Shown here: positions 26,983 through 35,473 of the stretch, piece after piece
Numbering within the stretch: the stretch's first letter is position 1
Layout of the letters: each line of letters begins with the position of its first letter
From: an uncultured Atopobiaceae bacterium
GTDB taxonomy: Bacteria; Actinomycetota; Coriobacteriia; Coriobacteriales; Atopobiaceae
Length of the DNA: 64,000 nt
Assembly: GCA_944320975.1 (NCBI GenBank)
Contig: CALUJM010000001.1
Coordinates: 124,001-188,000 of the forward strand
Reading direction: 5' to 3'
Translations under genes and position numbers: made by a program
The notes under the pieces: model-generated
The model's database searches: none
What the model was told of the DNA's origin: nothing
The model's input: only the letters and a program-made list of their open reading frames with translations

Positions 26983-28035
26983 ATGCAGTACGCCAAGAAG
27001 GTCATCGCGAGCATGCCCAAGGCCTACGCCATCGGGATGTTCGAGGGGGCTGACGCCAAGAGCTTCGTCATCGGCGTCGAGAAGGACGGCCCCATCCGTC
27101 GCTTCGCCCTCGACGGCACGCCGATGGAGACCGTGACCGAGGGGCCCGGCGGCGTCATGACGATTGCCCAGGTCCCCGGACGTGACGACCAGCTGCTCGC
27201 GACCTGCGAGTTCTTCTCGCCCAACTACGGCTCCGACACCGCGCACATCGCCTGCTACACCCGCGCGGCGGACGGCTCCTGGAGCTCCACCAAGCTCTGC
27301 GACCTGCCCTACGTGCACCGCTTTGGCCTGCTCACCGGCGCCGACGGCCAGCTGTGGCTGATCGCCTGCACCATCAAGGGGGCCTGCCGGAAGATCAAGA
27401 ACGACTGGCTCACCCCCGGCGCGGTCTACGTGGCCGCCCTCGACGGCGCGCTCGAGGGGCACGACGCCGACCACCAGGTCGAGCTCACCGAGCTCTCCGG
27501 ATGCCAGCTGCAGAACCACGGCTTCTGGTGCGCGCCCGACCACAGCTACGCCCTCGTCTCCACAGCGGCCGGCGTCTTCCGCTACGTCCCGCCCGCGACG
27601 GCCGACGGCGACTGGTCCGTCAGCTGCCTGATCGTCCAGCCCACGAGCGACATCTGCGTGGCGGACTTCGACGGCGACGGGAAGGACGAGATCCTCACCC
27701 TCTCCGCCTTCCACGGGGACACCCTCTCCGTCTGGCACGAGGGCGAGACCGAGGACACCTACGTCAAGGTCTGGGAGGACCCCGAGAAGCGCGATTTCCT
27801 GCACGCCATCTGGTCCGGCGAGATCTATGGCGAGAAGTGCGCGGTCGTCGGCAACCGCAAGGCCGGGCGCGACCTCTTCCGCGTCCACTTTGCCGACGGC
27901 TCCTACCAGCTCGAGATGATCGACCACGACCAAGGGCCCGCGAACTGCTGGGTCTTCACCGACGGCGACGCCTGCCGCATCATCGCGGCCAACCGCGAGA
28001 CCGACGAGGTCGCGCTCTACGACGTCGCCAAGTAA
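26983..28035 (+). CDS. Unknown propeller-like protein in the PTS operon
   Basis: 350 residues without signal peptide or membrane segment. It has repeated beta-rich units with GLLTGADGQLWLIA, YALVSTAAGVFRYV and a calcium-type loop FDGDGKDEILTLS, similar to VCBS/FG-GAP repeats. It starts 15 bases after the EIIB stop, so it belongs to the operon. A beta-propeller binding or hydrolysing the imported compound is possible (inference). I do not recognise the family. Confidence 0.7.
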   Translation: MQYAKKVIASMPKAYAIGMFEGADAKSFVIGVEKDGPIRRFALDGTPMETVTEGPGGVMTIAQVPGRDDQLLATCEFFSPNYGSDTAHIACYTRAADGSWSSTKLCDLPYVHRFGLLTGADGQLWLIACTIKGACRKIKNDWLTPGAVYVAALDGALEGHDADHQVELTELSGCQLQNHGFWCAPDHSYALVSTAAGVFRYVPPATADGDWSVSCLIVQPTSDICVADFDGDGKDEILTLSAFHGDTLSVWHEGETEDTYVKVWEDPEKRDFLHAIWSGEIYGEKCAVVGNRKAGRDLFRVHFADGSYQLEMIDHDQGPANCWVFTDGDACRIIAANRETDEVALYDVAK

Positions 28036-28114
28036 GTCCCCTTGCGGCCGGCCCTGACCGGGGCCGGCCACCCAAGGGCTCACACGACCACATCCTCTAG
28101 ACAAGGAGGTTCAC

Positions 28115-28412
28115 ATGTCTGCAATCGACGAGGTCACCGTCGAGGGCATCAACAAGGGGGCGGGGCTTCTCGCCTACGTCGAGGCGCTCCCCGAGCGGCC
28201 CGCGCGCACCTTCGCCTTCGGCGACTCGGAGAACGACCTGCCGATGCTCGAGGCGGCAGACGTCGGCGTGGTCATGGCCAACGCGCGGCCGCACGTGATC
28301 GAGCGCGTTCGCGAGCTCGGCGGCCACGTGACGGCGGGCGTGCTCGACGACGGCGGGCGTGCTCGACGACGGCGTCGCCCGCGCCCTCGAACACTTCGGA
28401 CTGATTCAATAG
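28115..28412 (+). pseudogene. Truncated, frameshifted Cof-type HAD phosphatase
   Basis: Only the C-terminal part of a HAD phosphatase remains: EVTVEGINKGAGLLAYVE and AFGDSENDLPMLEAADVGVVM. Two exact copies of a 19-base unit (28333-28351 and 28352-28370) shift the frame. Removing one copy restores a normal ending VLDDGVARALEHFGLIQ and a stop at 28410-28412. As written, translation runs into the downstream hairpin to 28507. A good ribosome site (AAGGAGG) precedes the ATG, so the fragment may still be translated. Confidence 0.8.
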
Positions 28413-28484
28413 CGTGCAAAGGGGACAGGCACTTTTGCACGCTGGCACCACAAGCGTGCAAAAGTGCCTGTCCCCTTTGCACGC
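28412..28484. repeat. Long perfect intergenic hairpin with a GGGGACAG core
   Basis: 31-bp perfect arms (28412-28442 and 28454-28484) around an 11-base loop. Outer arms read GCGTGCAAAGGGGACAGGCA and its complement. It is related to the hairpin at 35108-35177, and more loosely to those at 47589 and 53420. Probably a REPIN-like dispersed element; it also separates the broken HAD gene from the next one. Confidence 0.85.
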
Positions 28485-28503
28485 CCAGAAAGGAGAGAAG
28501 CAC

Positions 28504-29214
28504 ATGATGCTCAAGGAGCTGCGCGAGAAGGTCTACGAGGCCAACATGGACCTTCCCAAGCACGGACTCGTTGTCTTCACCTGGGGTAACGCCTCCGAGC
28601 TCGACCGCGAGAAGGGCCTCTTCGTGATCAAGCCCTCCGGCGTGGACTACGATGACCTCTCCCCGGAGAACATGGTCGTCTGCGACCTGGACGGCAAGGT
28701 CGTCGAGGGCGAGCTCAACCCGTCCTCAGACACCGCCACCCACGCGGCGCTCTACCGCGCCTGGGGCAACGAGGTCGGCGGCGTCGTCCACACCCACTCC
28801 CGCTCCGCCTGCTCGTGGGCGCAGGCCGGCCGCGACATCCCCGCCTACGGCACCACGCACGCCGACTACTTCTACGGCCCCGTGCCCTGCATGCGCGGCC
28901 TGACCGAGGCCGAGATCGAGCGCGCCTACGAGCTCGAGACCGGAAACGTCATCGTGGAGGGCTTCGCCGCCCGCGGCATCGACCCGGTGGCGGTGCCGGC
29001 GACGCTCGTGCGCAACCACGGCCCCTTCACGTGGGGCAAGGACGCAGCCGCGGCGGTCTACCACGCCGTGGTTGTGGAGGAGGTCGCGCGCATGGCCATC
29101 GACACCGAGGCGCTCGCACCGCACTGCGGCCCGGCTCCCCAGTATCTTTTGGACAAGCATTACATGCGCAAGCACGGCCCTAACGCTTACTATGGACAGG
29201 GAGGGGCGCACTAA
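28504..29214 (+). CDS. L-ribulose-5-phosphate 4-epimerase-type class II aldolase/epimerase
   Basis: 236 residues of the AraD/UlaF/SgbE family: TWGNASELDREKGLFVIKPSG, NPSSDTATHAALYRA, VVHTHSRSACSWAQAG (zinc His residues) and YGTTHADYF. It converts L-ribulose-5-phosphate to D-xylulose-5-phosphate. It belongs with the PTS genes upstream and the transketolase and RpiB genes downstream. AGGAG precedes ATG 28504; a second ATG follows at 28507. The exact sugar (arabinose, ascorbate or other) cannot be read from sequence. Confidence 0.88.
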   Translation: MMLKELREKVYEANMDLPKHGLVVFTWGNASELDREKGLFVIKPSGVDYDDLSPENMVVCDLDGKVVEGELNPSSDTATHAALYRAWGNEVGGVVHTHSRSACSWAQAGRDIPAYGTTHADYFYGPVPCMRGLTEAEIERAYELETGNVIVEGFAARGIDPVAVPATLVRNHGPFTWGKDAAAAVYHAVVVEEVARMAIDTEALAPHCGPAPQYLLDKHYMRKHGPNAYYGQGGAH

Positions 29215-29283
29215 CGCGTTCTTCTCGGCTTTATTTGGACTGAGGGCGCAGACGCGCCAAGACATGAAAGAGAGGGGTTTGCC

Positions 29284-29967
29284 ATGAAGTTCTTCATCGA
29301 CACCGCCGACCTTGACGAGATCAAGGAAGCTCTCTCCTGGGGCTGCCTCGCCGGCGTCACCACCAACCCGAGCCTGTACGCCCGCACCGGCGGCAAGCTC
29401 GCTGACTTCGAGGACCACATGGTCAAGATCGCCGAGCTCTGCGCCGGGCTTCCCGTCTCCGCCGAGTCCCAGGCCAAGACCACCGAGGGCATGATCGAGG
29501 ACGGCCGCCGCCTCTCCGCGCTCGCGCCTAACATCGTGGTCAAGCTCCCGATCTGCGCCGAGGCCCTGGCAGCCACGCACCAGCTCGCCTCCGAGGGCGT
29601 CCGCATCAACATGACGCTGGTCTTCTCGGCCACGCAGGCCCTGCTCGCCGCCAACGCCGGCGCCCGCTACATCTCGCCCTTCGTCGGCCGCTTCGACGAC
29701 ATCGCCGAGGACGGCATCTCCCAGCTCGCCGACGTCGTCGCCTGCATCGGCAACTACGACTGGACCGGCAAGAACGTCGACGACCAGGTCGAGATCATCA
29801 CCGCCTCCGTCCGCACGCCCAACCACGTGACCCAGGCCGCCCTGCTCGGCGCCGACATCGCCACCGTGCCCTTCGGCGCGCTCAAGAAGTGCCTCAAGCA
29901 CCCGCTGACCGACCAGGGCATGGCCGCGTTCGACGCCGACTGGGCCAAGGTCGTCGCGGGTCAGTAG
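29284..29967 (+). CDS. Fructose-6-phosphate aldolase / transaldolase (TalC/FSA family)
   Basis: 227 residues, the short FSA-type form: MKFFIDTADLDEIKEALSWG, GVTTNPSLYA, and the Schiff-base Lys region VVKLPICAEALAA. Later motifs are NMTLVFSATQALLAA and the C-terminal HPLTDQGMAAF. It makes or cleaves fructose-6-phosphate or acts as transaldolase, linking pentose phosphates to glycolysis. GAGAGGGG precedes the ATG. Confidence 0.9.
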   Translation: MKFFIDTADLDEIKEALSWGCLAGVTTNPSLYARTGGKLADFEDHMVKIAELCAGLPVSAESQAKTTEGMIEDGRRLSALAPNIVVKLPICAEALAATHQLASEGVRINMTLVFSATQALLAANAGARYISPFVGRFDDIAEDGISQLADVVACIGNYDWTGKNVDDQVEIITASVRTPNHVTQAALLGADIATVPFGALKKCLKHPLTDQGMAAFDADWAKVVAGQ

Positions 29968-29980
29968 CCGACGCTGCGCC

Positions 29981-30072
29981 GCCGCCCGGCACCCCATCTC
30001 GCCGCTCATTCGTCGCTTGCGTACCGAGTACGCGTCGCTCCTCTTTCGCGACGACCTGGGGCGCCGGGCGGC
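29981..30072. repeat. Structured intergenic inverted repeat
   Basis: Outer arms of 15 bases (29981-29995 and 30058-30072) match except at one position. Nested inside are CGTCGC/GCGACG (30011-30016 with 30048-30053) and a perfect GCGTAC/GTACGC stem (30019-30033). It folds as a long multi-stem RNA between the aldolase and transketolase genes. It could be an attenuator or a mobile-repeat relic. Confidence 0.55.
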
Positions 30073-30138
30073 CGCTCGCTGGCGCATGTTCCACCTGTGA
30101 CTCATTTGACAAACTGTGAGAAACAAGAAGGAGGCAGA

Positions 30139-30969
30139 ATGACTGACACCGAGCTCAGGCGCGTTGCCAACGAGGTCCGCAAGGGCGTCATCGTGGGCAC
30201 GCACGCCGCCAAGTCGGGTCACCCCGGCGGGTCGCTGTCCGCCGCGGACCTGTTCACGTACCTGTACTTCGAGGAGATGAACGTCGACCCGGCCGACCCG
30301 CGCAAGGCCGACCGCGACCGCTTCGTCCTCTCCAAGGGCCACACGGCCCCCGGCCTCTACGCGGCCCTCGCCGAGCGCGGCTTCTTCCCCAAGGAGGACC
30401 TCGCGACCCTGCGCCACATCGGCAGCCACCTTCAGGGCCACCCCAATATGAACGACACTCCGGGCGTCGACATGTCCAGCGGCTCGCTCGGCCAGGGCAT
30501 CTCGGCCGCCGTGGGCATGGCGCTCGCCGCCAAGCACTGGGGCGACAGCTACCGCGTCTACACGCTGCTCGGCGACGGCGAGATCGAGGAGGGACAGGTC
30601 TGGGAGGCCGCGATGTTCGCCGGCAACCACGGCCTCGACAACCTCGTCGTGATCGTGGACCACAACGGCCTGCAGATCGACGGCACCATCGAGGAGGTCA
30701 ACTCCGCGATGCCCATCGCCGACAAGTTCCGCGCCTTCAAGTTCCACGTGATCGAGCTTGCCGACGGCAACGACATGGCGCAGATCCGCGCCGCCTTCGC
30801 CGAGGCGCGCGAGGTCAAGGGGCAGCCCGTGTGCATCGTCGCCGAGACCGTGAAGGGCAAGGGCGTCTCGTTCATGGAGAACCAGGTGGGCTGGCACGGC
30901 AAGGCCCCCAACGACGAGCAGTTCGAGCAGGCCATGGCCGAGCTCGAGGCCGCTGGGAAGGAGCTCTAA
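30139..30969 (+). CDS. tktA: Transketolase, N-terminal subunit
   Basis: 276 residues with thiamine-diphosphate binding motifs: SGHPGGSLSAADL, SKGHTAPGLYAAL, SSGSLGQGISAAVGMALAA, and GDGEIEEGQVWEAA followed by VDHNGLQIDG. It forms a two-subunit transketolase with the next gene. AAGGAGG precedes ATG 30139. Its stop overlaps the next start as TAATG. Confidence 0.95.
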   Translation: MTDTELRRVANEVRKGVIVGTHAAKSGHPGGSLSAADLFTYLYFEEMNVDPADPRKADRDRFVLSKGHTAPGLYAALAERGFFPKEDLATLRHIGSHLQGHPNMNDTPGVDMSSGSLGQGISAAVGMALAAKHWGDSYRVYTLLGDGEIEEGQVWEAAMFAGNHGLDNLVVIVDHNGLQIDGTIEEVNSAMPIADKFRAFKFHVIELADGNDMAQIRAAFAEAREVKGQPVCIVAETVKGKGVSFMENQVGWHGKAPNDEQFEQAMAELEAAGKEL

Positions 30970-31910
30970 TGGCTGACGTCAAGAAGGTCGCCACGCGCCA
31001 GAGCTACGGCGAGGCCCTCGTGGAGCTCGGCGCCGAGCACGACGACTTCGTCGTCTTCGACGCGGACCTCGCGGCCGCCACGCAGACCGGCAAGTTCAAG
31101 GCCGCCTACCCTGACCGCTTCTTCGACGCGGGCATCGCCGAGCAGAACCTGATGGGACTCGCCGCCGGCGTCGCCACCACCGGGCGCGTGGCCTTCGCGA
31201 GCACCTTCGCGATGTTCGCGGCCGGCCGCGCCTTCGAGCAGGTCCGCAACTCGATCGGCTACCCGCACCTCAACGTGAAGATCGGCGCCACGCACGCCGG
31301 CATCTCCGTGGGCGAGGACGGCGCCACCCACCAGTGCAACGAGGACATCGCCCTCATGCGCACCATCCCGGGCATGACGGTCATCGTTCCGGCCGACGAC
31401 GTGGAGGCCAAGGCCGCCGTGCGCGCCGCCTACGAGTACGACGGCCCCGTCTACATGCGCTTCGGCCGTCTGGCCGTGCCGGTGTTCAACGACCCCGAAA
31501 CCTACGAGTTCCAGCTGGGCAAGGGCGTCGTCCTGCGCGAGGGTACCGACGTGACCATCGTCGCGACCGGCCTCATGGTCGCCGAGGCGCTCGCCGCCGC
31601 CGACGAGTTCGCCGAGAAGGGCGTCTCCGCCGAGGTCATCAATATCCACACCATCAAGCCGCTGGACGAGGAGCTCGTCCGCGCGAGCGCGGCCAAGACC
31701 GGCCACGTGGTCACCGCCGAGGAGCACTCGGTCATCGGCGGCCTGGGCGACGCCGTGCTGGCGGCGCTGGCCGAGAGCCCCGTGCCGCTGCGCAAGCTCG
31801 GCGTGAACGACGTCTTCGGCGAGTCCGGTCCCGCCGTCGACCTGCTCCACAAGTACAACCTCGACGCCGCCGGCATCGTTGCCGCCGTCGAGGGCCTTCT
31901 CGCCAAGTAG
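30969..31910 (+). CDS. tktB: Transketolase, C-terminal subunit
   Basis: 313 residues with the pyrimidine-binding and C-terminal transketolase domains: VFDADLAAATQTGKF, FFDAGIAEQNLMGLAAG, TFAMFAAGRAFEQVRN, and GEDGATHQCNEDIALMR. The start overlaps the stop of the N-subunit, so coupled translation gives equal amounts. A very strong terminator follows. Confidence 0.95.
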   Translation: MADVKKVATRQSYGEALVELGAEHDDFVVFDADLAAATQTGKFKAAYPDRFFDAGIAEQNLMGLAAGVATTGRVAFASTFAMFAAGRAFEQVRNSIGYPHLNVKIGATHAGISVGEDGATHQCNEDIALMRTIPGMTVIVPADDVEAKAAVRAAYEYDGPVYMRFGRLAVPVFNDPETYEFQLGKGVVLREGTDVTIVATGLMVAEALAAADEFAEKGVSAEVINIHTIKPLDEELVRASAAKTGHVVTAEEHSVIGGLGDAVLAALAESPVPLRKLGVNDVFGESGPAVDLLHKYNLDAAGIVAAVEGLLAK

Positions 31911-31921
31911 CGTCATCGTTC

Positions 31922-31962
31922 GGCGCGCCCGGAGGCAGGCTCTTCCGGGCGCGCCCTTTTTT
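31922..31962 (+). terminator. Intrinsic terminator after transketolase
   Basis: Perfect 12-bp stem GGCGCGCCCGGA/TCCGGGCGCGCC followed by a run of six T. Confidence 0.92.
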
Positions 31963-31975
31963 CAGGGGGAAAGAA

Positions 31976-32437
31976 ATGCGTCTTGCCATCGGGAACGACC
32001 ACTCCGCGCTCGCCATCAAGGCCGAGGTCGTCGAGCACCTGCGCGACCGCGGCGTCGAGCTCGTCGACGTGGGGACCAACAGCGAGGAGAGCTTCGACTA
32101 CGCCATCAGCGGCTACCGCGTGGGGCGCCTCGTGGCCGACGGCGAGGTCGACGGCGGCGTGCTCATCTGCGGCACGGGCGTGGGCATCAGCCTCGCCGCC
32201 AACAAGGTGGACGGCGTGCGCGCCTGCGTGTGCTCCGAGCCCTACTCCGCAGAGCTCTCCAAGCGCCACAACAACGCCAACGTCATCTGCTTCGGCGCGC
32301 GCGTCATTGGCCCTGAGATGGCCAAGTGCATCGTGGACGCCTGGATGGACGCTGAGTTCGAGGGCGGACGCCACGCCCGCCGCGTGGGCCAGATCATGGA
32401 GATCCAGGACACGCAGCGCCTGGCCGCCGCGGAGTAG
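31976..32437 (+). CDS. rpiB: Ribose-5-phosphate isomerase B family protein
   Basis: 153 residues: MRLAIGNDHSALAIKAEV, DVGTNSEESFDYAISG, GGVLICGTGVGISLAANKV and RHNNANVICFGARVIG. These are the RpiB/LacAB motifs, with the active-site Cys in LICGTGVG. It interconverts ribose-5-phosphate and ribulose-5-phosphate. A terminator lies between it and transketolase, so it may have its own promoter or depend on read-through. Confidence 0.93.
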   Translation: MRLAIGNDHSALAIKAEVVEHLRDRGVELVDVGTNSEESFDYAISGYRVGRLVADGEVDGGVLICGTGVGISLAANKVDGVRACVCSEPYSAELSKRHNNANVICFGARVIGPEMAKCIVDAWMDAEFEGGRHARRVGQIMEIQDTQRLAAAE

Positions 32438-32454
32438 CGCGACAAAAGGCGGGG

Positions 32455-32505
32455 GCCGAGAAGGGCGGCGGGCCGAAGCGACCCCGTCGTCCTTCTCGGC
32501 TTTTT
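32455..32505 (+). terminator. Terminator after rpiB
   Basis: Perfect 10-bp stem GCCGAGAAGG (32455-32464) with CCTTCTCGGC (32491-32500), followed by TTTTT. Confidence 0.88.
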
Positions 32506-32603
32506 GGGCTCGTTGCTCGCGCGCTATCGAAAACGCCGCTGTGGCAGACGGCCGCGTGCCATGGTGCCCGATTCGATAGCGTGTTCCCAGGCTGACCCCG
32601 TGC

Positions 32604-33146
32604 TCACCACAGGCTCGCGACGGCCTCGGCGGCGTCGACGATGGCGCCCAGCACGGCCTCGCGGCCCTTCTCGTCCCCGCCCCGCGCGAAGCGGATGTAT
32701 GCCGCGTAGCTCCCGTGCACCTGATAGGCGAGAAGCGCGTTGAAGCGGTGATCGCCCGCGTACTCCGGCGCGGCCTCCAGCACGCGCGCCCGCAGCTCGC
32801 GCTCGACGCTCTCGACGAGCGCGTGCTCCTGCCCGAGCGAGAAGAGCGCGTCGACCTCTCCCGCATGCGAGACGAGCGCCTCGAGCAGCTCGCACGTGAA
32901 CTCGCGCGGGCTCTCGAGCAGCCGCCCCGCAGGCCCGAGCTCCTCGAGGATCTGTCGCACCACGCCCGCCTGAAGCTCGGCGGACAGGTCGTAGACGCTG
33001 TGGTAGTGCAGGTAGAACGTCGCCTTGCTGACCTCCGCCCGCTCGCAGAGCTCACGGACCGATACGCGCTCCAGGGGGAGCTCGCGGCGCATGCCGAGAA
33101 ACGCCTCGCGCAGCGCCCTTCTCGTCTTCCTCTTCCTGAGGTCCAT
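32604..33146 (-). CDS. TetR/AcrR-family regulator
   Basis: 180 residues. The N-terminal HTH VSVRELCERAEVSKATFYLHYHSV (about residues 28-51) fits the TetR family; the rest is a helical ligand/dimer domain. It is divergent from glgB. The shared 134-base gap has a perfect 7-bp-arm inverted repeat, a likely operator. Ligand unknown. Confidence 0.9.
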   Translation of the reverse strand: MDLRKRKTRRALREAFLGMRRELPLERVSVRELCERAEVSKATFYLHYHSVYDLSAELQAGVVRQILEELGPAGRLLESPREFTCELLEALVSHAGEVDALFSLGQEHALVESVERELRARVLEAAPEYAGDHRFNALLAYQVHGSYAAYIRFARGGDEKGREAVLGAIVDAAEAVASLW

Positions 33147-33236
33147 ATCCTTGTCTCCTTGCGCGAATCGTCCAGTAATTGACGCGGGCGGCCACCCGTA
33201 GATGGCATGTCCCCGATGCGGAATCTATATTGATTC

Positions 33237-33254
33237 TTGTCTAATAGTAGACAA
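33237..33254. promoter_or_regulatory. Putative TetR operator upstream of glgB
   Basis: TTGTCTAATAGTAGACAA has perfect 7-base arms and a 4-base centre. It lies 27 bases before the glgB ATG and about 90 bases from the TetR start, immediately after TTGATT (33230), so a bound repressor would block transcription. Confidence 0.6.
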
Positions 33255-33280
33255 CCGTACAGAAAAACGCAGGAGGGGCG

Positions 33281-35083
33281 ATGGGCACCTGGGACAACGT
33301 GGACCTCGACGCCTTCTATCGGGGCGAGAACTTCGACGCGTGGCGCTGGATGGGGGCGCGCCTCTCGGGCGATGGCGCCGACTTTCGCGTCCTCGCCCCC
33401 GCCGCTGCGGGCGCATCCGTCCTGCTCGACGGGCGCGAGGTCCCGATGCGGCGCTGCCTCAACGGCGCCTTTCTCGAGGCCCATGCTCCGGGCGTCCGGG
33501 AGGGGGACGCCTACGAGTACCGTATCCGCCGGCCGGACGGCTCGGTCTGCGACCACGCCGACCCCTACGCCTTTGCCGCCGAGCTTCGCCCGGCCCATCG
33601 GTCGGTCGTGCGCGGGCTCTGCTGCCACGACTGGAGCGACGGGGCGTGGATGGCGTCTCGCGCGGCCTGCCACGACCGGCCGCTCGCGATCTACGAGCTG
33701 CACGCCGGCTCATGGCGCAAACCGGGTTCCGAGCCGGACGCGTGGTACCGCTACGACGAGCTTGCCGAGCCGCTGATCGAGCACGTGCGCTCCCTGGGGT
33801 GCACGCACGTCGAGTTCCTGCCGCTGGCGGAGCACCCCTTCGACGGCAGCTGGGGCTACCAGGTGAGCGGACCGTTCGCCGTGACGAGTCGCTACGGTAC
33901 TCCGGAGCAGCTCATGGAGCTCGTTGACCGGCTGCACCAGGCCGGGATCGGCGCCATCCTCGACTTCGTCCCCGTTCACTTCGCCACCGACGGCTGGGCG
34001 CTCGCCGACTTTGACGGGACCCCGCTCTACGAGTACCCCAACGACGCCGTGGGCGTCTCCGAGTGGGGCAGCCACAACTTCATGCACTCGCGCGGCGAGG
34101 TGCGCAGCCTGCTCGCCTCCGCGGCCGACCTCTGGCTCGGCGCGTATCACTTCGACGGGCTGCGCATGGACGCCGTGAGCCGCATCGTCTACTGGCAGGG
34201 CGACGAGCGGCGCGGCGTCAACGGCATGGGCGTCGACTTCCTGCGCGCACTCAACCGGGGCCTGCACGAGCGGCACCCCGGCTGCATGCTCATAGCGGAG
34301 GACTCGAGCGGGTTTCCCGGCGTCACGCGCGCGCCCGAGGAGGGCGGCCTCGGGTTTGACTACAAGTGGGACCTGGGGTGGATGCACGACACCCTGTCGT
34401 ACTTCCAGGCGCCGCCCGAGGAGCGCCGGGGCGTCCCCGAGTGCCTCTCGTTCTCGATGATGTACTACGGGGCCGAGCGCTACCTGCTGCCCCTCAGCCA
34501 CGACGAGGTAGTGCACGGCAAGGCGACGATCGCCCAGAAGATGAACGGCGGCTATGAGGGGAAGTTCCCGCAGGCGCGCGCCCTCTACCTGTACATGACG
34601 GTCCATCCGGGCAAGACGCTCGACTTCATGGGCAACGAGTTCGCCCAGCTGCGCGAGTGGGACGAGAAACGCGAGCAGGACTGGTGCCTGCTCTCCTACC
34701 CGGTGCACGACGCGTTCCTGCGCTTTCGACGCGAGCTGGGGGAGGCCTACCGCGCGCATCCCGCGCTCTGGGAGCGCGACTATGAGCAGGACGGCTTTGC
34801 CTGGCTGGACTGCGACCAGCTCGAGCCGTGCTGCTGGGGCATCCTGCGGCGCGGGCGCGGGGAACGGGTGGCCGCGCTGCTCAACCTCGACGGCGAGCGC
34901 CACGAGTACGCGGTGCCGCTGCCGGGGGAGCTTGCTGACGCGCGGCCCGAGGTCCTTCTCGACACGGACTGGCGGCGCTACGCGGGAGCGACGCCCGACG
35001 GCGCCACGGCGTGCCGCGTCGAGGACGGATGCCTGGTGTGCGACCTGGCACCGCTCTCGGGCGTGCTCGTGCTTCTTGCGTAG
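33281..35083 (+). CDS. glgB: 1,4-alpha-glucan branching enzyme
   Basis: 600 residues, GH13 family: an N-terminal beta domain, then VEFLPLAEHPFDGSWGYQVS, the nucleophile region YHFDGLRMDAVSRI, the acid region LIAEDSSG, and LPLSHDEVVHGK. It makes alpha-1,6 branches in glycogen. ATG 33281 has AGGAGGGG upstream. No other glycogen gene is nearby. Possibly TetR-controlled. Confidence 0.93.
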   Translation: MGTWDNVDLDAFYRGENFDAWRWMGARLSGDGADFRVLAPAAAGASVLLDGREVPMRRCLNGAFLEAHAPGVREGDAYEYRIRRPDGSVCDHADPYAFAAELRPAHRSVVRGLCCHDWSDGAWMASRAACHDRPLAIYELHAGSWRKPGSEPDAWYRYDELAEPLIEHVRSLGCTHVEFLPLAEHPFDGSWGYQVSGPFAVTSRYGTPEQLMELVDRLHQAGIGAILDFVPVHFATDGWALADFDGTPLYEYPNDAVGVSEWGSHNFMHSRGEVRSLLASAADLWLGAYHFDGLRMDAVSRIVYWQGDERRGVNGMGVDFLRALNRGLHERHPGCMLIAEDSSGFPGVTRAPEEGGLGFDYKWDLGWMHDTLSYFQAPPEERRGVPECLSFSMMYYGAERYLLPLSHDEVVHGKATIAQKMNGGYEGKFPQARALYLYMTVHPGKTLDFMGNEFAQLREWDEKREQDWCLLSYPVHDAFLRFRRELGEAYRAHPALWERDYEQDGFAWLDCDQLEPCCWGILRRGRGERVAALLNLDGERHEYAVPLPGELADARPEVLLDTDWRRYAGATPDGATACRVEDGCLVCDLAPLSGVLVLLA

Positions 35084-35107
35084 GTGCGTGCCGCCGTGCC
35101 GTTTTTT

Positions 35108-35177
35108 GGCGTGCAAAGGGGACAGTCACTTTCGCACGGGAATGCCCGCGCGAAAGTGACTGTCCCCTTTGCACGCC
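35108..35177. repeat. Long intergenic hairpin with a GGGGACAG core, second copy
   Basis: 28-bp perfect arms (35108-35135 and 35150-35177), extended by four pairs after one mismatch. The outer 16 bases, GCGTGCAAAGGGGACA, equal those at 28412. It sits 24 bases after the glgB stop. Confidence 0.85.
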
Positions 35178-35242
35178 AGCGGCAAATGTTTCAACAATGA
35201 GTCGCTTCTCGCCAGAGGCCGCGCGGCCCTGCGAACAAGTCC

Positions 35243-35248
35243 TATAGT
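35243..35248 (+). promoter_or_regulatory. Probable -10 box of the argG leader
   Basis: TATAGT, followed by a perfect CGCGGGC/GCCCGCG stem-loop (35266-35284) in the presumed 5' leader and then the leader peptide start. No clear -35 is seen. Confidence 0.45.
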
Positions 35249-35314
35249 CAGCCACGTCAGACAGCCGCGGGCCAATAGCCCGCGCCCGCTCAACTACTGA
35301 GGAGGCCAACGTTG

Positions 35315-35413
35315 ATGAACGTTCACAGCGCGCACGCGTGCGCCGCCTCCTCCCAGCTCGCCCGACGCCAGATGCGACGAATCTCGCCCGCGATGTCGCG
35401 CGCGACGCTCTAG
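35315..35413 (+). CDS. Arginine-codon-rich leader peptide before argG
   Basis: A 32-codon reading frame with GAGGAGG upstream of ATG 35315, ending at TAG 35411. Its second half reads LARRQMRRISPAMSRATL: five Arg codons, among them three CGA, while neighbouring genes overwhelmingly use CGC. Downstream (35448-35465) GCCCCG/CGGGGC forms a hairpin followed by ATTCTTGT, just before argG. The arrangement fits ribosome-mediated attenuation of argG by arginyl-tRNA supply (inference). Confidence 0.55.
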   Translation: MNVHSAHACAASSQLARRQMRRISPAMSRATL

Positions 35414-35447
35414 CTTGACGGTTCTTCTCGACAGACCGAGCTCCTGC

Positions 35448-35473
35448 GCCCCGCGACGTCGGGGCATTCTTGT
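35448..35473 (+). terminator. Possible attenuator hairpin before argG
   Basis: GCCCCG and CGGGGC pair around CGACGT and are followed by ATTCTTGT. It is a weak intrinsic terminator alone, but its position between an Arg-rich leader peptide and argG is what attenuation needs. Confidence 0.4.

Noticed and set aside
28115-28507. 130-residue intact gene
   Set aside because: The last third is out-of-frame sequence and hairpin read-through; the 19-base duplication shows the real frame ended at 28412.
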